Source: Rhizobium sp. Q54 (GTDB lineage Bacteria > Pseudomonadota > Alphaproteobacteria > Rhizobiales > Beijerinckiaceae). From it: 50,827 bases of DNA. Each line of letters starts with the position of its first letter. Position 1 is the first letter of the stretch. Positions 16,958 to 26,304 of this stretch are shown here, piece by piece. The position numbers and the translations under genes are program-made. The stretch lies in contig CAMCUC010000017.1 in the NCBI GenBank assembly GCA_945878875.1, positions 1 through 50,827 of the forward strand, given 5' to 3'. The notes under the pieces were generated by a model. It searched no databases and was not told the DNA's origin. It saw only the letters and a list, made by a program, of their open reading frames with translations.

Positions 16958-17064
16958 AGACGTTCCTCCGGTTCAGACGTGTTATCGTCAGGCGCATTCG
17001 CGCTCTGCCCGAGTGTATCTGAGCCGCAGCTGCTGGCAATTGCGGACTGACAGGAGATAGCTTG

Positions 17065-18354
17065 ATGCTGAAGTCCAATGTGGCGGGCGTCATGTCCGGG
17101 AGCGTTTCGCAGTCTCATCCCATGCTGAACAGCGCTCTGGCGCAGCTTGACGCCGCTGCGGAGATTTACCCCGTCGCGCCGGACGTGCTCGATATGTTGC
17201 GCCAGCCGCAGGAAATGCTTCAGGCGAGGCTCACGATCCGCATGGACGATGGCGCCCGCCGCTCGTTTCCCGCCTGGCGCTGCCGCTATGACGATTCACG
17301 TGGCCCCACCAAGGGCGGCATCCGTTTTCATCCTGCCGTATGCGCGGACGAAGTGCAGACGCTGGCGTTCTGGATGACGTTCAAATGCGCGGTGCTTGAT
17401 CTGCCCTATGGCGGCGGCAAGGGCGGCGTGCAGGTGGATGCGCGCAGCTTGTCCAAAAGCGAGCTGGAGCGTTTGTCGCGCGCCTATGTGCGCGCTTTCG
17501 CCCGCATTATTGGGCCTGAGCGCGACATTCCCGCCCCTGACATCGCCACAGATTCCACGATCATGGGCTGGATGGTGGATGAATATGCAACCATTGTTGG
17601 TGCGCCGTCGCCCGCTGTCATCACCGGCAAGCCGATTGCTTTGGGCGGCTCGCTTGGCCGCGAGGACGCGACGGGGCGGGGCGGTTTCTATGTGCTTACG
17701 GATTTGGCTAAGGCGCTTGAATTGCCGGCTGGCGCGCGCGTGGCCGTGCAGGGCTTTGGCAATGTCGGCCAGCACTTTGCGCAACTCATGGAGGAGGCAG
17801 GCCATAGCATCGTGGCGGTCTCGGATTCGCGCGGCGCGATTTATTGCGCCAGCGGATTGTCCGTCGAGGCGCTGATTGGCGCCAAGCGCAAGGGCTCGGT
17901 GTCGGCGCTCGCGGGGCGTGGCGGTATTGAAGTCATTGCGCCGGAAGCTTTGATAGGCGTGCCCTGCGACGTGCTGGCCCCGGCTGCGCTGGAGGGAATG
18001 GTTCACAGCGCAAACGTTGGCCAAGTGCAGGCCCGCATCGTGCTGGAGCTGGCGAATGGACCCGTCACGCCAGAGGCCGACTGGATGCTGCGCGAGCGCG
18101 GGATCGCCGTGATTCCGGACATTCTGGCCAATGCGGGCGGGGTCACGGTGTCCTATTTCGAATGGGTGCAAAACCGGCAGGGCCTGCGCTGGCCGGTAGA
18201 GGACGTGCGGGCGCGGCTGAAGCAAAAGATCACCTATGAGACGCAGGCGATTGATCGTCTCGCCACTGAGCGCCGGATCAGCTTGCGCCAGGCGGCTTAC
18301 GCGCACGGGCTTTGCAGACTGGCGCTTGCGGTCGCGGCAAGAGGGGCGATTTGA
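17065..18354 (+). CDS. Glu/Leu/Phe/Val dehydrogenase family, probable glutamate dehydrogenase
   Basis: This is a 429-residue amino-acid dehydrogenase, probably interconverting glutamate and 2-oxoglutarate in the cytosol. The substrate domain has GPTKGGIRFHP and the catalytic Lys119 in LPYGGGKGGV, with the partner Asp in DIPAPDIATD. The nucleotide-binding loop is VQGFGNVGQH (about residue 225). The length of about 430 residues fits the hexameric GdhA or RocG type. The ATG at 17065 has AGGAG 8 bases upstream. It is monocistronic, followed by a palindromic repeat before the MFS gene. NAD versus NADP use is not evident. Confidence 0.85.
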   Translation: MLKSNVAGVMSGSVSQSHPMLNSALAQLDAAAEIYPVAPDVLDMLRQPQEMLQARLTIRMDDGARRSFPAWRCRYDDSRGPTKGGIRFHPAVCADEVQTLAFWMTFKCAVLDLPYGGGKGGVQVDARSLSKSELERLSRAYVRAFARIIGPERDIPAPDIATDSTIMGWMVDEYATIVGAPSPAVITGKPIALGGSLGREDATGRGGFYVLTDLAKALELPAGARVAVQGFGNVGQHFAQLMEEAGHSIVAVSDSRGAIYCASGLSVEALIGAKRKGSVSALAGRGGIEVIAPEALIGVPCDVLAPAALEGMVHSANVGQVQARIVLELANGPVTPEADWMLRERGIAVIPDILANAGGVTVSYFEWVQNRQGLRWPVEDVRARLKQKITYETQAIDRLATERRISLRQAAYAHGLCRLALAVAARGAI

Positions 18355-18390
18355 GGCTCGAGACGGGTGCCCACGTACGCATTCCAGCCA

Positions 18391-18474
18391 CGTCATGGCG
18401 GCATAGGCCGCCATCCACGGCAAGCCGCGAGCTCGCCGCCTGTCGTGGGTCCCGGCCTTCGCCGGGATGACGCG
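18391..18474. repeat. Intergenic palindromic repeat element, copy A
   Basis: This is an element of about 84 bases that begins CGTCATGGCGGC and ends GCCGGGATGACG. Its two ends are inverted, imperfect copies of each other (about 30 bases each). Each arm contains its own small hairpin, GGCGGC/GCCGCC on the left and CCCGGC/GCCGGG on the right. The design and the CGTCAT...ATGACG ends match the element at 49674-49775. It resembles the mosaic palindromic elements (RIME/REP type) known from rhizobial genomes. It lies between the GDH and MFS genes and may act as an attenuator. Confidence 0.7.
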
Positions 18475-18536
18475 CTGCTTGCGTCCCTCATCGACCATGC
18501 TATTTGCTCTCACATCAAACAGAAAAGGGCGCGCTG

Positions 18537-19784
18537 ATGAATGCGGAGGCAAAGGTGATTGGCGCGAGCGTGATTGATCCGCCATCAGGCGTTTTGACCA
18601 AAGACGAGATGCGCCCGGCCTATATCGTCTTGTGGACCATGTGCCTTGCGCATTTCCTCAACGACCTTTTGCAATCGTTGCTGTCGGCGATCTTCCCCAT
18701 TTTGAAAGAGAGCTACCAGCTCGATTTTGCGCAAATCGGATATATTGCGCTGGCGTTTCACGTCACGGCCTCGCTGCTGCAACCGGCGGTCGGCTGGTAT
18801 ACGGACAAGCGGCCCAAATATTATGCGCTGGCGTTTGGCATGGGCTCGACGCTGATCGGCCTTGTGCTGCTGGCTTACGCCTCGTCCTATGCGGGCCTGC
18901 TGTTCGCTGCCGCGATGGTGGGTACGGGCTCCTCGATCTTCCATCCTGAAGGATCGCGCGTGACCCGGATGGCGGCGGGAAATCGGCTCGGCATGGCGCA
19001 ATCGACGTTTCAGGTCGGCGGCAATTTTGGCCAGGCGGCGGGGCCGCTGCTGGCGGCGTTTGTGATTGTGCCTCTGGGACAACGTGGGATCGTCTGGTTC
19101 GCGGCGCTGGCGCTGCTCGCCATTCTCGTTCTGGCGGCTGTTGGCCGCTGGTATCAAACACACGCGGCGGCGGTCGGCCAGCGCCTGAAGCGCGAGGCGA
19201 AGGCGGCCGTGTCGGCGGGCTTTTCGCGCCGCAAGGTTACCGTCGTCATCACGCTGCTGCTGATCTTGCTGTTCTCCAAGAGCTTCTACAACGCGTCGCT
19301 GAACACGTTCTACTCGTTCTATCTGATGGAGAAGTTCGGCCTGTCGGTGCGCGACGCCCAGCTCTATCTCTTCCTTTATATGGGCGCGGTGGCGGCGGGC
19401 GTTTATTTTGGCGGACCGCTTGGCGACTGGATGGGGCGCAAGCATGTCATCTGGTTGTCGGTGTTTGGCGCGCTGCCGTTCACGCTGGCTTTGCCGTTCG
19501 CCGATCTTTATGGCGCGGCGGCGCTGACGGTCGTCATCGGGCTCATCATGTCGGCGTCGATGTCGCAGGTGCTGGTTTATGCGCTGGAGTTGACGCCGGG
19601 CAAGGTTGGCACGGTGTCGGGCCTGTTCTTCGGGTTCAGCTTCGGCATGGGCGGACTTGGCGCGGCGGTGCTGGGGCATGTGGCCGACGTCACGAGTCTG
19701 GATTTCGTGTTCAAGCTTTGCGCCTTCCTGCCGGTGCTTGGAGCGGTGTGCTGGTTTCTGCCGGATTTGCGCAAAAAGGCGTGA
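18537..19784 (+). CDS. MFS exporter of the fosmidomycin-resistance (Fsr) type
   Basis: This is a 415-residue inner-membrane protein with about twelve hydrophobic spans. FHPEGSRVTRMAAGNRLGMAQS is close to the FHPEGS signature of the Fsr branch of the major facilitator superfamily. GDWMGRKHVIW is the classical loop motif between spans. The ATG at 18537 is preferred over an in-frame TTG 11 codons upstream; AAAGGG lies 7 bases before it. It is a single gene between a repeat and tspO. The native substrate is unknown. The fosmidomycin target gene dxr lies about 4 kb downstream, but the family name alone does not prove the substrate. Confidence 0.78.
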   Translation: MNAEAKVIGASVIDPPSGVLTKDEMRPAYIVLWTMCLAHFLNDLLQSLLSAIFPILKESYQLDFAQIGYIALAFHVTASLLQPAVGWYTDKRPKYYALAFGMGSTLIGLVLLAYASSYAGLLFAAAMVGTGSSIFHPEGSRVTRMAAGNRLGMAQSTFQVGGNFGQAAGPLLAAFVIVPLGQRGIVWFAALALLAILVLAAVGRWYQTHAAAVGQRLKREAKAAVSAGFSRRKVTVVITLLLILLFSKSFYNASLNTFYSFYLMEKFGLSVRDAQLYLFLYMGAVAAGVYFGGPLGDWMGRKHVIWLSVFGALPFTLALPFADLYGAAALTVVIGLIMSASMSQVLVYALELTPGKVGTVSGLFFGFSFGMGGLGAAVLGHVADVTSLDFVFKLCAFLPVLGAVCWFLPDLRKKA

Positions 19785-19835
19785 GGTCTGTCTTGAGGCT
19801 TGCCATTGGGGCGGGCGGCGACAGATAACGCTGGT

Positions 19836-20366
19836 ATGGATCAGACAAACCCTGCCTTGCACACAAGCGCGCCGCCAGCACGCTCCTCCTTCGCCCGCTC
19901 GGTGCTGCTTGCGCTGGTGGCGATGGTTCCGGTCTTCGCCACCAGCGTTTTGGGCAGCCTCGCCACGATGCCGCAGATCACCGGCTGGTACACGACCATC
20001 GTCAAGCCGTCGTTCAATCCGCCCAACTGGGTGTTTGGCCCTGCGTGGACGATCCTCTTCATCATGATGGCCTATGCGTTCTGGCGCGTTTTGAGGCTTG
20101 ATCCCAAAACGCCGGGCAGGGGGGCGGCCATTGCGATCTTCCTCGTGCAGCTCGTCTTCAACGCGAGCTGGTCGTGGGCGTTTTTTTGGGGGCAATCGCC
20201 GCTGGCCGGCCTTGTGGTGATCGCCTTCCTCTGGCTGTCGATTACGGCGACGATCGTCGCTTTCTGGCGGCTTGAGCGCACGGCCGGGCTGTTGCTGGTC
20301 CCGTATCTGGCCTGGGTGAGCTTCGCATCGGCGCTTAACGCTGCGATATTTGTTTTGAACCGCTGA
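19836..20366 (+). CDS. tspO: TspO/MBR family membrane protein
   Basis: This is a 176-residue inner-membrane protein with five hydrophobic helices and a high Trp content, as usual for TspO (translocator protein, tetrapyrrole and sterol binding). Family segments are KPSFNPPNWVFGPAWTILF, LVFNASWSWAFFWGQSP and PYLAWVSFASALNAAIF. The N-terminal 20 residues before the first helix are polar. The ribosome-binding site is poor and an in-frame TTG lies 12 codons upstream, so the start is uncertain. In alphaproteobacteria TspO affects tetrapyrrole export and stress responses. It follows the MFS gene by about 50 bases. Confidence 0.87.
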   Translation: MDQTNPALHTSAPPARSSFARSVLLALVAMVPVFATSVLGSLATMPQITGWYTTIVKPSFNPPNWVFGPAWTILFIMMAYAFWRVLRLDPKTPGRGAAIAIFLVQLVFNASWSWAFFWGQSPLAGLVVIAFLWLSITATIVAFWRLERTAGLLLVPYLAWVSFASALNAAIFVLNR

Positions 20367-20423
20367 TTTAAGGTCAGGCCCATGCTCAGGCTGTTGTCTT
20401 GCTTCGAATCGCGTTAGTCAAAG

Positions 20424-20447
20424 ATTCGTAGAACGACGTTCACGAAT
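20424..20447 (+). promoter_or_regulatory. Near-perfect inverted repeat abutting the pyrH ribosome-binding site
   Basis: ATTCGT-A-GAAC, a 3-base spacer and GTTC-ACGAAT form a 10-pair inverted repeat with a single bulged base. It ends about 3 bases before the GGAG of pyrH. As DNA it could be an operator; as RNA it would be a stable hairpin next to the start site. It is not a GTTC-N7-GTTC alphaproteobacterial LexA box. Confidence 0.45.
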
Positions 20448-20459
20448 TTGGAGCAAGAT

Positions 20460-21173
20460 ATGGCTGTCCCCTGGAAGCGCGTAGTTCTCAAGCTTTCCGG
20501 GGAAGCTCTTATGGGCCGCCAGACCCACGGGTTGGACGCGGGCACGCTGGAGCGAATCGCCGCAGACGTCGCGCGCGCGTCTGCGATGGGCGTCGAGATC
20601 GCCATTGTTGTGGGCGGCGGCAATTTCTTTCGCGGCATTCAGGGCGCAGACAAGGGCATAGACCGGGCGCGCGCCGATTCTATCGGCATGCTGGCGACCG
20701 TGATGAACGGGCTTGCGCTGGAGCACGCCATTGAAAAGGCGGGACAACCGGCCCGCGCCTTGTCCGCCGTGCCGATGCCCTACGTCTGCCAGCCCTATTC
20801 GCGTCAGGCGGCGCTCAACCATCTCACCAAGGGTCGGGTCGTCGTGCTGGCGGGCGGCACCGGAAACCCGTTCTTCACGACGGATACCGGGGCGGCGCTG
20901 CGGGCGGCGGAATTGTCGGCGGATGCGGTTTTGAAAGCCACGCAGGTTGACGGCGTCTATAGCGCCGACCCCAAGAAAGACCCCAACGCCACCCGCTACG
21001 AGACCCTGACGCAGCAGGAGGCGATCGAAAAAAACCTCGGCGTGATGGATACGGCCGCTTTCGCGCTTGCCCGCGAGAACGCGATTCCGATAATCGTGTT
21101 CTCAATAGCCGAACCGGGCGCCATTTCGCAGGCGCTTGAGGGAACGGGGCGGGCGACGCTCGTCACCCCCTGA
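20460..21173 (+). CDS. pyrH: UMP kinase
   Basis: This is a 237-residue cytosolic kinase that phosphorylates UMP to UDP, feeding RNA, DNA and sugar-nucleotide synthesis. Bacterial UMP kinase marks are [12 protein letters not shown] at the N-terminus, [10 protein letters not shown] (about residues 55-65), [17 protein letters not shown] and [12 protein letters not shown]. The length is standard. The ATG at 20460 has GGAG 7 bases upstream, directly after an inverted repeat. It heads the conserved pyrH-frr-uppS-cdsA-dxr cluster. Confidence 0.96.
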   Translation: MAVPWKRVVLKLSGEALMGRQTHGLDAGTLERIAADVARASAMGVEIAIVVGGGNFFRGIQGADKGIDRARADSIGMLATVMNGLALEHAIEKAGQPARALSAVPMPYVCQPYSRQAALNHLTKGRVVVLAGGTGNPFFTTDTGAALRAAELSADAVLKATQVDGVYSADPKKDPNATRYETLTQQEAIEKNLGVMDTAAFALARENAIPIIVFSIAEPGAISQALEGTGRATLVTP

Positions 21174-21228
21174 GAATAGTGCGCGTGCGCCAGATTACCG
21201 GCGCGCAAAACATGAACAGGATCGAACC

Positions 21229-21789
21229 ATGAGTGGATCATTCGACATCGCCGACATTCAGCGGCGTATGCAGGGCGCAATTCAGGCCCTCAAGCACGAA
21301 TACAGCGGCCTGCGCACAGGCCGCGCTTCGGCCGCTCTGCTGGAGCCAGTGCGCGTGGACGCTTACGGGCAGACCATGAATCTGGTGCAGGTCGCCACAG
21401 TGAGCGTGCCCGAACCGCGCATGCTGTCGGTGCAGGTGTGGGACAAGGGCATGGTCGGCGCCGTTGAGCGCGCGATCCGCGATTCCAACCTCGGCCTCAA
21501 CCCCGCGACCGAAGGCCAGGTTTTGCGCATCAGGATACCTGAGCTGAACGAGCAGCGCCGCAAGGAGCTGGTGAAGGTCGCCAACAAATACGCTGAAGAC
21601 GCCCGCATCGCCGTGCGTCATGTGCGCCGCGACGGCATCGACATCATCAAGAAGGCGCTGAAGGACAAGTCGATCAGCGAAGACGATGAGAAGCGTTTCG
21701 AAACCGAGGTGCAGAAGGTCACCGACAAGGCGGTCGCAGAGATCGACCAGACGCTCGGCCTCAAGGAAAAAGAAATCATGCAGGTCTAG
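21229..21789 (+). CDS. frr: Ribosome recycling factor
   Basis: This 186-residue protein has the length of RRF. With EF-G it splits the post-termination ribosome. Typical segments are [39 protein letters not shown] and [25 protein letters not shown]. The ATG at 21229 is chosen because it gives the normal N-terminus [14 protein letters not shown] lies about 7 bases upstream. It sits 55 bases after pyrH, the usual order. Confidence 0.96.
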   Translation: MSGSFDIADIQRRMQGAIQALKHEYSGLRTGRASAALLEPVRVDAYGQTMNLVQVATVSVPEPRMLSVQVWDKGMVGAVERAIRDSNLGLNPATEGQVLRIRIPELNEQRRKELVKVANKYAEDARIAVRHVRRDGIDIIKKALKDKSISEDDEKRFETEVQKVTDKAVAEIDQTLGLKEKEIMQV

Positions 21790-21864
21790 GGCGATCTCCT
21801 TTAGTATGCCGTCTCGGACTATGTTTCCTTGATCTATGACGCGCCGACGACGGCGGAGCAGGCG

Positions 21865-22647
21865 ATGCGCAACGAAGCCAGTGAACCCGCAACAGCTCCG
21901 GCTCGCTCTGCGCCGCCGCGTCACATCGCCATCATCATGGACGGCAATGGACGCTGGGCGGCTGCGCGCGGCTTGCTGCGACTCGAGGGCCATAGGCGCG
22001 GCGTCGAGGCTCTGCGCCGGGCTGTGCGGGCGGCTGGAGAGCTGGGCGTCAGCTACCTCACGGTCTATTCGTTTTCGTCCGAGAACTGGCGCCGACCCCC
22101 GCAGGAAATTTCCGATCTGATGGGGCTGATGAAGCTCTTCATCCGTAACGATCTTGCTGATTTGCATGCCAGCGGCGTGCGCGTGCGCATTATCGGCGCC
22201 CGCGATAATCTGGCGCCCGACATTCGCAGCCTGCTCGTTGAGGCCGAAGAGCTGACGCGCGACAATACAAAGCTCAATCTCACCGTCGCCTTCAATTATG
22301 GCTCGCGGCAGGAAATTGCCCAGGCCGCCCGCAAGCTTGCGCAGGCCGTGGCGGAGGGGAAGCTCGATCCGGCCCTGATCAACGAGAACATGATTGACGC
22401 CTGTCTCGATACGCAGGGCGTGCCCGATCCCGACCTCATCATCCGTACGTCCGGAGAGCAACGGCTGTCCAACTTCCTGCTCTGGCAAGCGGCCTATGCG
22501 GAATTTGTGTTCCTGCCCGGCCATTGGCCTGATTTTGACCGCGCCGCGCTGGAGGAGGCGATCGGCATTTATCAAAGCCGGGATCGTCGCTATGGGGCTG
22601 TGAGTCCGCAAGGCGTTGTTAAATCAAGCGAATTGGCGGGCGCATGA
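21865..22647 (+). CDS. uppS: Undecaprenyl diphosphate synthase
   Basis: This is a 260-residue cis-prenyltransferase making the C55 lipid carrier for peptidoglycan and [13 protein letters not shown] (Asp26) is the diphosphate-binding motif. YSFSSENW and [15 protein letters not shown] are the other family signatures. The ATG at 21865 has GGAG 6 bases upstream; an in-frame TTG lies 12 codons earlier. Its stop overlaps the cdsA start (ATGA), so the two are translationally coupled. Confidence 0.95.
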   Translation: MRNEASEPATAPARSAPPRHIAIIMDGNGRWAAARGLLRLEGHRRGVEALRRAVRAAGELGVSYLTVYSFSSENWRRPPQEISDLMGLMKLFIRNDLADLHASGVRVRIIGARDNLAPDIRSLLVEAEELTRDNTKLNLTVAFNYGSRQEIAQAARKLAQAVAEGKLDPALINENMIDACLDTQGVPDPDLIIRTSGEQRLSNFLLWQAAYAEFVFLPGHWPDFDRAALEEAIGIYQSRDRRYGAVSPQGVVKSSELAGA

Positions 22648-23570
22648 GCGAGGCGCCAAATTCAGACATGCCGCATCCCGATACGCAGCCGCCCTCGACG
22701 GGGCGGGGCGGACTGGCCGATCTTGGATTGCGGGCCGCTTCCGCCGTCGTAATGGTGTCTCTCGCGCTGGGGACGCTTTGGGCGGGCGGCGTATGGTTCA
22801 CGATTTTCTGGACGCTGGCCGGACTCGCGATCCATTGGGAATGGCAGAAATTGGCGGGCGGTCGTCATTTGCCCGCGCGCATAATTGTTGGCGCCGTCGC
22901 GCTGGTGGGCGCCGCCTCGCTGGCCAGCGTCGATGCGGCCGATTGGGCGCTGGCGGTTCTGTTATCTGGCGCTTTGGCGGTTGCGCTTTGCGCTGCATGG
23001 GGCGGCGGCGATGAGGCTGAGTCAAAAGGCGCCCTCTTGTCAAAAGGGTCCTGGGCCGCAGTCGGCCTTCTTTATGCGGGCGCGATGGTCATCTCGGTCT
23101 GCGTTCTGCGGCACTCGCTGTTTCTGGGCGCGACTGCGATGTTGTGGCTGTTCGCGCTGGTGTGGGGCACCGACGTCATGGCCTATTTTGGCGGTCGACT
23201 GATCGGCGGCCCCAAGCTGTGTCGTCCGATTTCGCCGGGCAAAACGTGGTCCGGCTTTATCGTCGGCGTGATCTGTGGCGCGTTGGCTGGCGTCGTCGTC
23301 GTTGCATTCAGCCTCACGCCCGGCGAGGCGTCGTTATGGCCGGTGCTGCTGCTCGGCCTGCTGGCTGGCGCAATATCTCAGGGCGGCGATCTGTTTGAGT
23401 CGGCGATCAAGCGTCATTACGGCGTGAAGGATTCCGGGCATCTCATCCCCGGCCACGGCGGGGCGATGGACCGGCTGGACGGGTTCATCTTTGCCGCCGT
23501 CTTTGCAGCTATCGTCGGCGCGGCTCATAAAGGCGCAGTTGCGGCTGCGCATGGCCTGCTGGTGTGGTAG
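22644..23570 (+). CDS. cdsA: Phosphatidate cytidylyltransferase
   Basis: This is a 308-residue multi-span inner-membrane enzyme that makes CDP-diacylglycerol from phosphatidate and CTP, the branch point of phospholipid synthesis. The C-terminal family signature is [20 protein letters not shown]. Upstream, [31 protein letters not shown] is also conserved. The ATG overlaps the uppS stop codon. The N-terminal 25 residues are polar before the first span. dxr follows after 10 bases. Confidence 0.94.
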   Translation: MSEAPNSDMPHPDTQPPSTGRGGLADLGLRAASAVVMVSLALGTLWAGGVWFTIFWTLAGLAIHWEWQKLAGGRHLPARIIVGAVALVGAASLASVDAADWALAVLLSGALAVALCAAWGGGDEAESKGALLSKGSWAAVGLLYAGAMVISVCVLRHSLFLGATAMLWLFALVWGTDVMAYFGGRLIGGPKLCRPISPGKTWSGFIVGVICGALAGVVVVAFSLTPGEASLWPVLLLGLLAGAISQGGDLFESAIKRHYGVKDSGHLIPGHGGAMDRLDGFIFAAVFAAIVGAAHKGAVAAAHGLLVW

Positions 23571-23580
23571 GTCTGTCACA

Positions 23581-24837
23581 ATGACAAAAACGCTGGACCC
23601 TTCCGTTGCAACACTAACCGACCCGCGCCTGAAAGCCTTCGCTGGCTCCGCGCGCCGCTTGACTATTCTTGGCGCCACCGGATCCATCGGTCGATCGACG
23701 GCGGACGTGATCGCCGCCGCGCCGGGACGCTTTGCAGTCGAGGCCGTTGTCGGCGGACGGGATGCAGAGGCTTTGGCCCGCATGGCGATTGAGCTGGGCG
23801 CCGCCTGCGCGGTGCTGGCCGATCCGCATGGTTATCAGGCGCTCGCCACACTGCTGGCTGGAACCGGCATCGAAGTCGGCGCCGGCCCTGCCGCCGTCAT
23901 CGAGGCGGCTTTGCGCCCGGCTGATATGATTGTCGCCGCCATTTCCGGCGCGGCCGGGGTCGCGCCCACCCATGCGGCGCTGGCGGCCGGACGCGCTATC
24001 GCGCTCGCTAACAAGGAATGCCTCGTGTGCGCAGGCGCCGCCTTCATGGCGACGGCCAAACGTTCGGGCGCGCAGCTTCTACCGATGGACAGCGAGCATA
24101 ACGCCATCCATCAGGCGCTCGGCGGCGCCGATCCGGCGAGCATCGAGAAGATGATCCTGACCGCATCCGGCGGCCCGTTCCGCACCTGGACGCGGGAGGC
24201 GATTGACGCGGCCACCCCGGCGCAGGCGCTCGCCCATCCCAATTGGTCGATGGGCCCCAAGATCAGCGTCGATTCCGCCAGTCTCATGAACAAGGGGCTG
24301 GAGTTGATCGAGGCGCATTTCCTGTTCGGGATCGAGGCGGCGCGGCTGGACGTGCTGGTCCATCCCCAATCCATCGTCCATGGCCTCGTGACGTTTGCTG
24401 ACGGCGGCGTGACGGCGGGCATGGCGCATCCGGACATGAAGGCGCCCATCGCCCATTGCCTGGCCTGGCCCGAGCGGATTTCCACCAAGGTGCGCCGGCT
24501 CGATCTGGCGGAGCTGGGCGCGCTGACGTTTGAGCGCGCCGATATGGACCGTTTCCCGGCTTTGCGCATCGCCATGGACGCCATGCGTCACGGCGCGGGC
24601 ATGCCAACCGTGCTGAACGGCGCCAACGAGATCGCGGTCGAGCGCTTTCTGGCCGGCGCCATCGGCTTTCGCGACATCGCGCGCGGCGTCGAGGCGGTTT
24701 GCGAGGCGATGGATCGGGCGGGGGAGGCGGGCGAGCTACTATCGGTAGACGATGCGCTGGCCGTTGACCATATTGCGCGAGATAGAGCGCGCGCACACTT
24801 GGCCATTGGCCGTGATTCCGGCACAGTAAGGGTCTAG
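23581..24837 (+). CDS. dxr: 1-deoxy-D-xylulose 5-phosphate reductoisomerase
   Basis: This is a 418-residue enzyme of the MEP pathway that converts DXP to MEP with NADPH, and is the target of fosmidomycin. The cofactor loop LGATGSIGRSTADVI is near residue 30. The metal and substrate site has LLPMDSEHNAIHQ, followed by LTASGGPFRTW, MGPKISVDSASLMNKGLELIEA and VLVHPQSIVHG, all as expected. The ATG at 23581 follows cdsA by 10 bases and has only a weak ribosome-binding site. An extension of about 25 residues precedes the nucleotide loop. Confidence 0.95.
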   Translation: MTKTLDPSVATLTDPRLKAFAGSARRLTILGATGSIGRSTADVIAAAPGRFAVEAVVGGRDAEALARMAIELGAACAVLADPHGYQALATLLAGTGIEVGAGPAAVIEAALRPADMIVAAISGAAGVAPTHAALAAGRAIALANKECLVCAGAAFMATAKRSGAQLLPMDSEHNAIHQALGGADPASIEKMILTASGGPFRTWTREAIDAATPAQALAHPNWSMGPKISVDSASLMNKGLELIEAHFLFGIEAARLDVLVHPQSIVHGLVTFADGGVTAGMAHPDMKAPIAHCLAWPERISTKVRRLDLAELGALTFERADMDRFPALRIAMDAMRHGAGMPTVLNGANEIAVERFLAGAIGFRDIARGVEAVCEAMDRAGEAGELLSVDDALAVDHIARDRARAHLAIGRDSGTVRV

Positions 24838-24930
24838 TAACCCTATTTAAGGTCGCCGGGGCGCGTGGAGTGCGCGCATTTGCGGCAATGTGCGTTTACA
24901 GGGTTTGTTTTCCGGCGTTGGAGGCCAAAA

Positions 24931-26082
24931 ATGCAGTTTCTTGAGCACGCCTGGAGTTTTGTGGGCTATCTGGTCCCCTTTCTTTTCGTCATCACCATCG
25001 TGGTGTTCTTCCACGAGCTCGGCCATTTTCTGGTTGGGCGCTGGTGCGGGGTCAAGGTGGATGCCTTCTCCATCGGCTTTGGACCTGAGATAACCTCCTT
25101 CACCGACAAGAAAACCGGCACGCGCTGGCGCTTCGCCTGGCTGCCGCTTGGCGGCTACGTCAAATTCCACGGCGACGCTAATGGCGCAAGCGGCGGCCTT
25201 GCCGAGGGCGCGGACCAGATGACGGAAGCCGAGCGTAAAGTGACGTTTTTCCATCAGCCGGTCTGGAAGCGCGCCGCCATCGTGTTCGCCGGTCCTGCCG
25301 CCAGCTTCCTGCTTGGCATCTTCATTTTCGCCGGCTCGTTCTATTTTGAGGGCCGCAGCGTTCTGGCTCCGGTCGTCGAGACTGTAAGGGCGGGGGAATC
25401 GGCGGCGGCCGCTGGTCTCCAGTCGGGCGACGTCATCCTCTCCATCGACGGTCAGCCGGTCGGAAATTGGGGGCAGATGCAACGCATCGTGCAATCCTCT
25501 GCTGAAACCAAGCTGACGTTCGTCGTCCAGCGCGGCGCGCGCGACGTGACGCTCGAAGTCACCCCGCGCCGCCGCGACGTCGCTACCCCGTTTGGCAACC
25601 ACCGCGTCGGGATGATCGGCATCGAGCCCTCTTCAAAGCCCGAGAATTGGATCGTCGAACGCTTCACGCTGGTCGAATCGCTGCGGAAGGGAATCGGCGA
25701 AACGTGGTTCATCGTTGAGCGGACGGTCGCCTATATCGGCGGGCTGATCGCAGGCAACGAATCAGCGGACCAGATCTCGGGGCCGTTGCGGATCGCCGAA
25801 ATTTCCGGATCGGTCGCGAAGGTCAGCTATACCGGCCTGATCTATCTGGCGGGAATTATCTCGGTTTCGATTGGTTTTCTCAATCTTTTGCCGGTGCCGC
25901 TGCTCGATGGCGGGCATTTGATGTTTTATGCCGTCGAAGCTGTGAAAGGTAAGCCAATCAGCGAAAAGAATCAGGAGCTTGGATTCCGTGTAGGGATGGG
26001 ATTGGTGATGGCGTTGATGCTCTTCGCAACTATCAACGACGTGCTGCATGTCGGACCTAAGCTCATGAAGCTCTTTGGTTAA
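24931..26082 (+). CDS. rseP: Site-2 intramembrane metalloprotease RseP
   Basis: This is a 383-residue inner-membrane zinc protease. FFHELGH (His28, Glu29, His32) in the first span and PVPLLDGGHL in the third are the zinc-binding motifs. A PDZ domain lies between them (about residues 150-225, AAAAGLQSGDVILSIDGQPV). In E. coli it cleaves the anti-sigma-E factor and clears signal peptides. The ATG at 24931 has GGAGG 6 bases upstream. It is followed by bamA, the usual alphaproteobacterial order. Confidence 0.94.
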   Translation: MQFLEHAWSFVGYLVPFLFVITIVVFFHELGHFLVGRWCGVKVDAFSIGFGPEITSFTDKKTGTRWRFAWLPLGGYVKFHGDANGASGGLAEGADQMTEAERKVTFFHQPVWKRAAIVFAGPAASFLLGIFIFAGSFYFEGRSVLAPVVETVRAGESAAAAGLQSGDVILSIDGQPVGNWGQMQRIVQSSAETKLTFVVQRGARDVTLEVTPRRRDVATPFGNHRVGMIGIEPSSKPENWIVERFTLVESLRKGIGETWFIVERTVAYIGGLIAGNESADQISGPLRIAEISGSVAKVSYTGLIYLAGIISVSIGFLNLLPVPLLDGGHLMFYAVEAVKGKPISEKNQELGFRVGMGLVMALMLFATINDVLHVGPKLMKLFG

Positions 26083-26224
26083 CCTTCTGCTTACCGTAAA
26101 TCGTGGCGGCACGGTCACGGACTGCCTAAAACCTGCGCCAAAGGCTAAAATGGCGTTTGCAGGGTCGCGTAAACGGAGTAGAAGGTTTTTGAGGAGTAAC
26201 GTGGCGTATCGGTAATGTGTCCGT

Positions 26225-26256
26225 CGCCTCTCCCCGCATTTTGAAGCGGTGAGGCG
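26225..26256 (+). other. Hairpin in the rseP-bamA spacer
   Basis: CGCCTC (26225-26230) pairs with GAGGCG (26251-26256), and the inner CCGC pairs with GCGG. No T-run follows, so it is not a typical terminator. It could be an RNA structure in the bamA leader. The 222-base spacer between rseP and bamA shows no other feature I can name. Confidence 0.3.
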
Positions 26257-26304
26257 GAGCGTAAAAGTGCGCCGCCGTAATTGAACGATGAGGACCGCTC
26301 GCCT

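Noticed and set aside
18585..20195. 536-codon leftward frame opposite the MFS and tspO genes
   Set aside because: It is antisense to two conserved membrane proteins and has low-complexity Arg/His/Gln composition, so it is a shadow.
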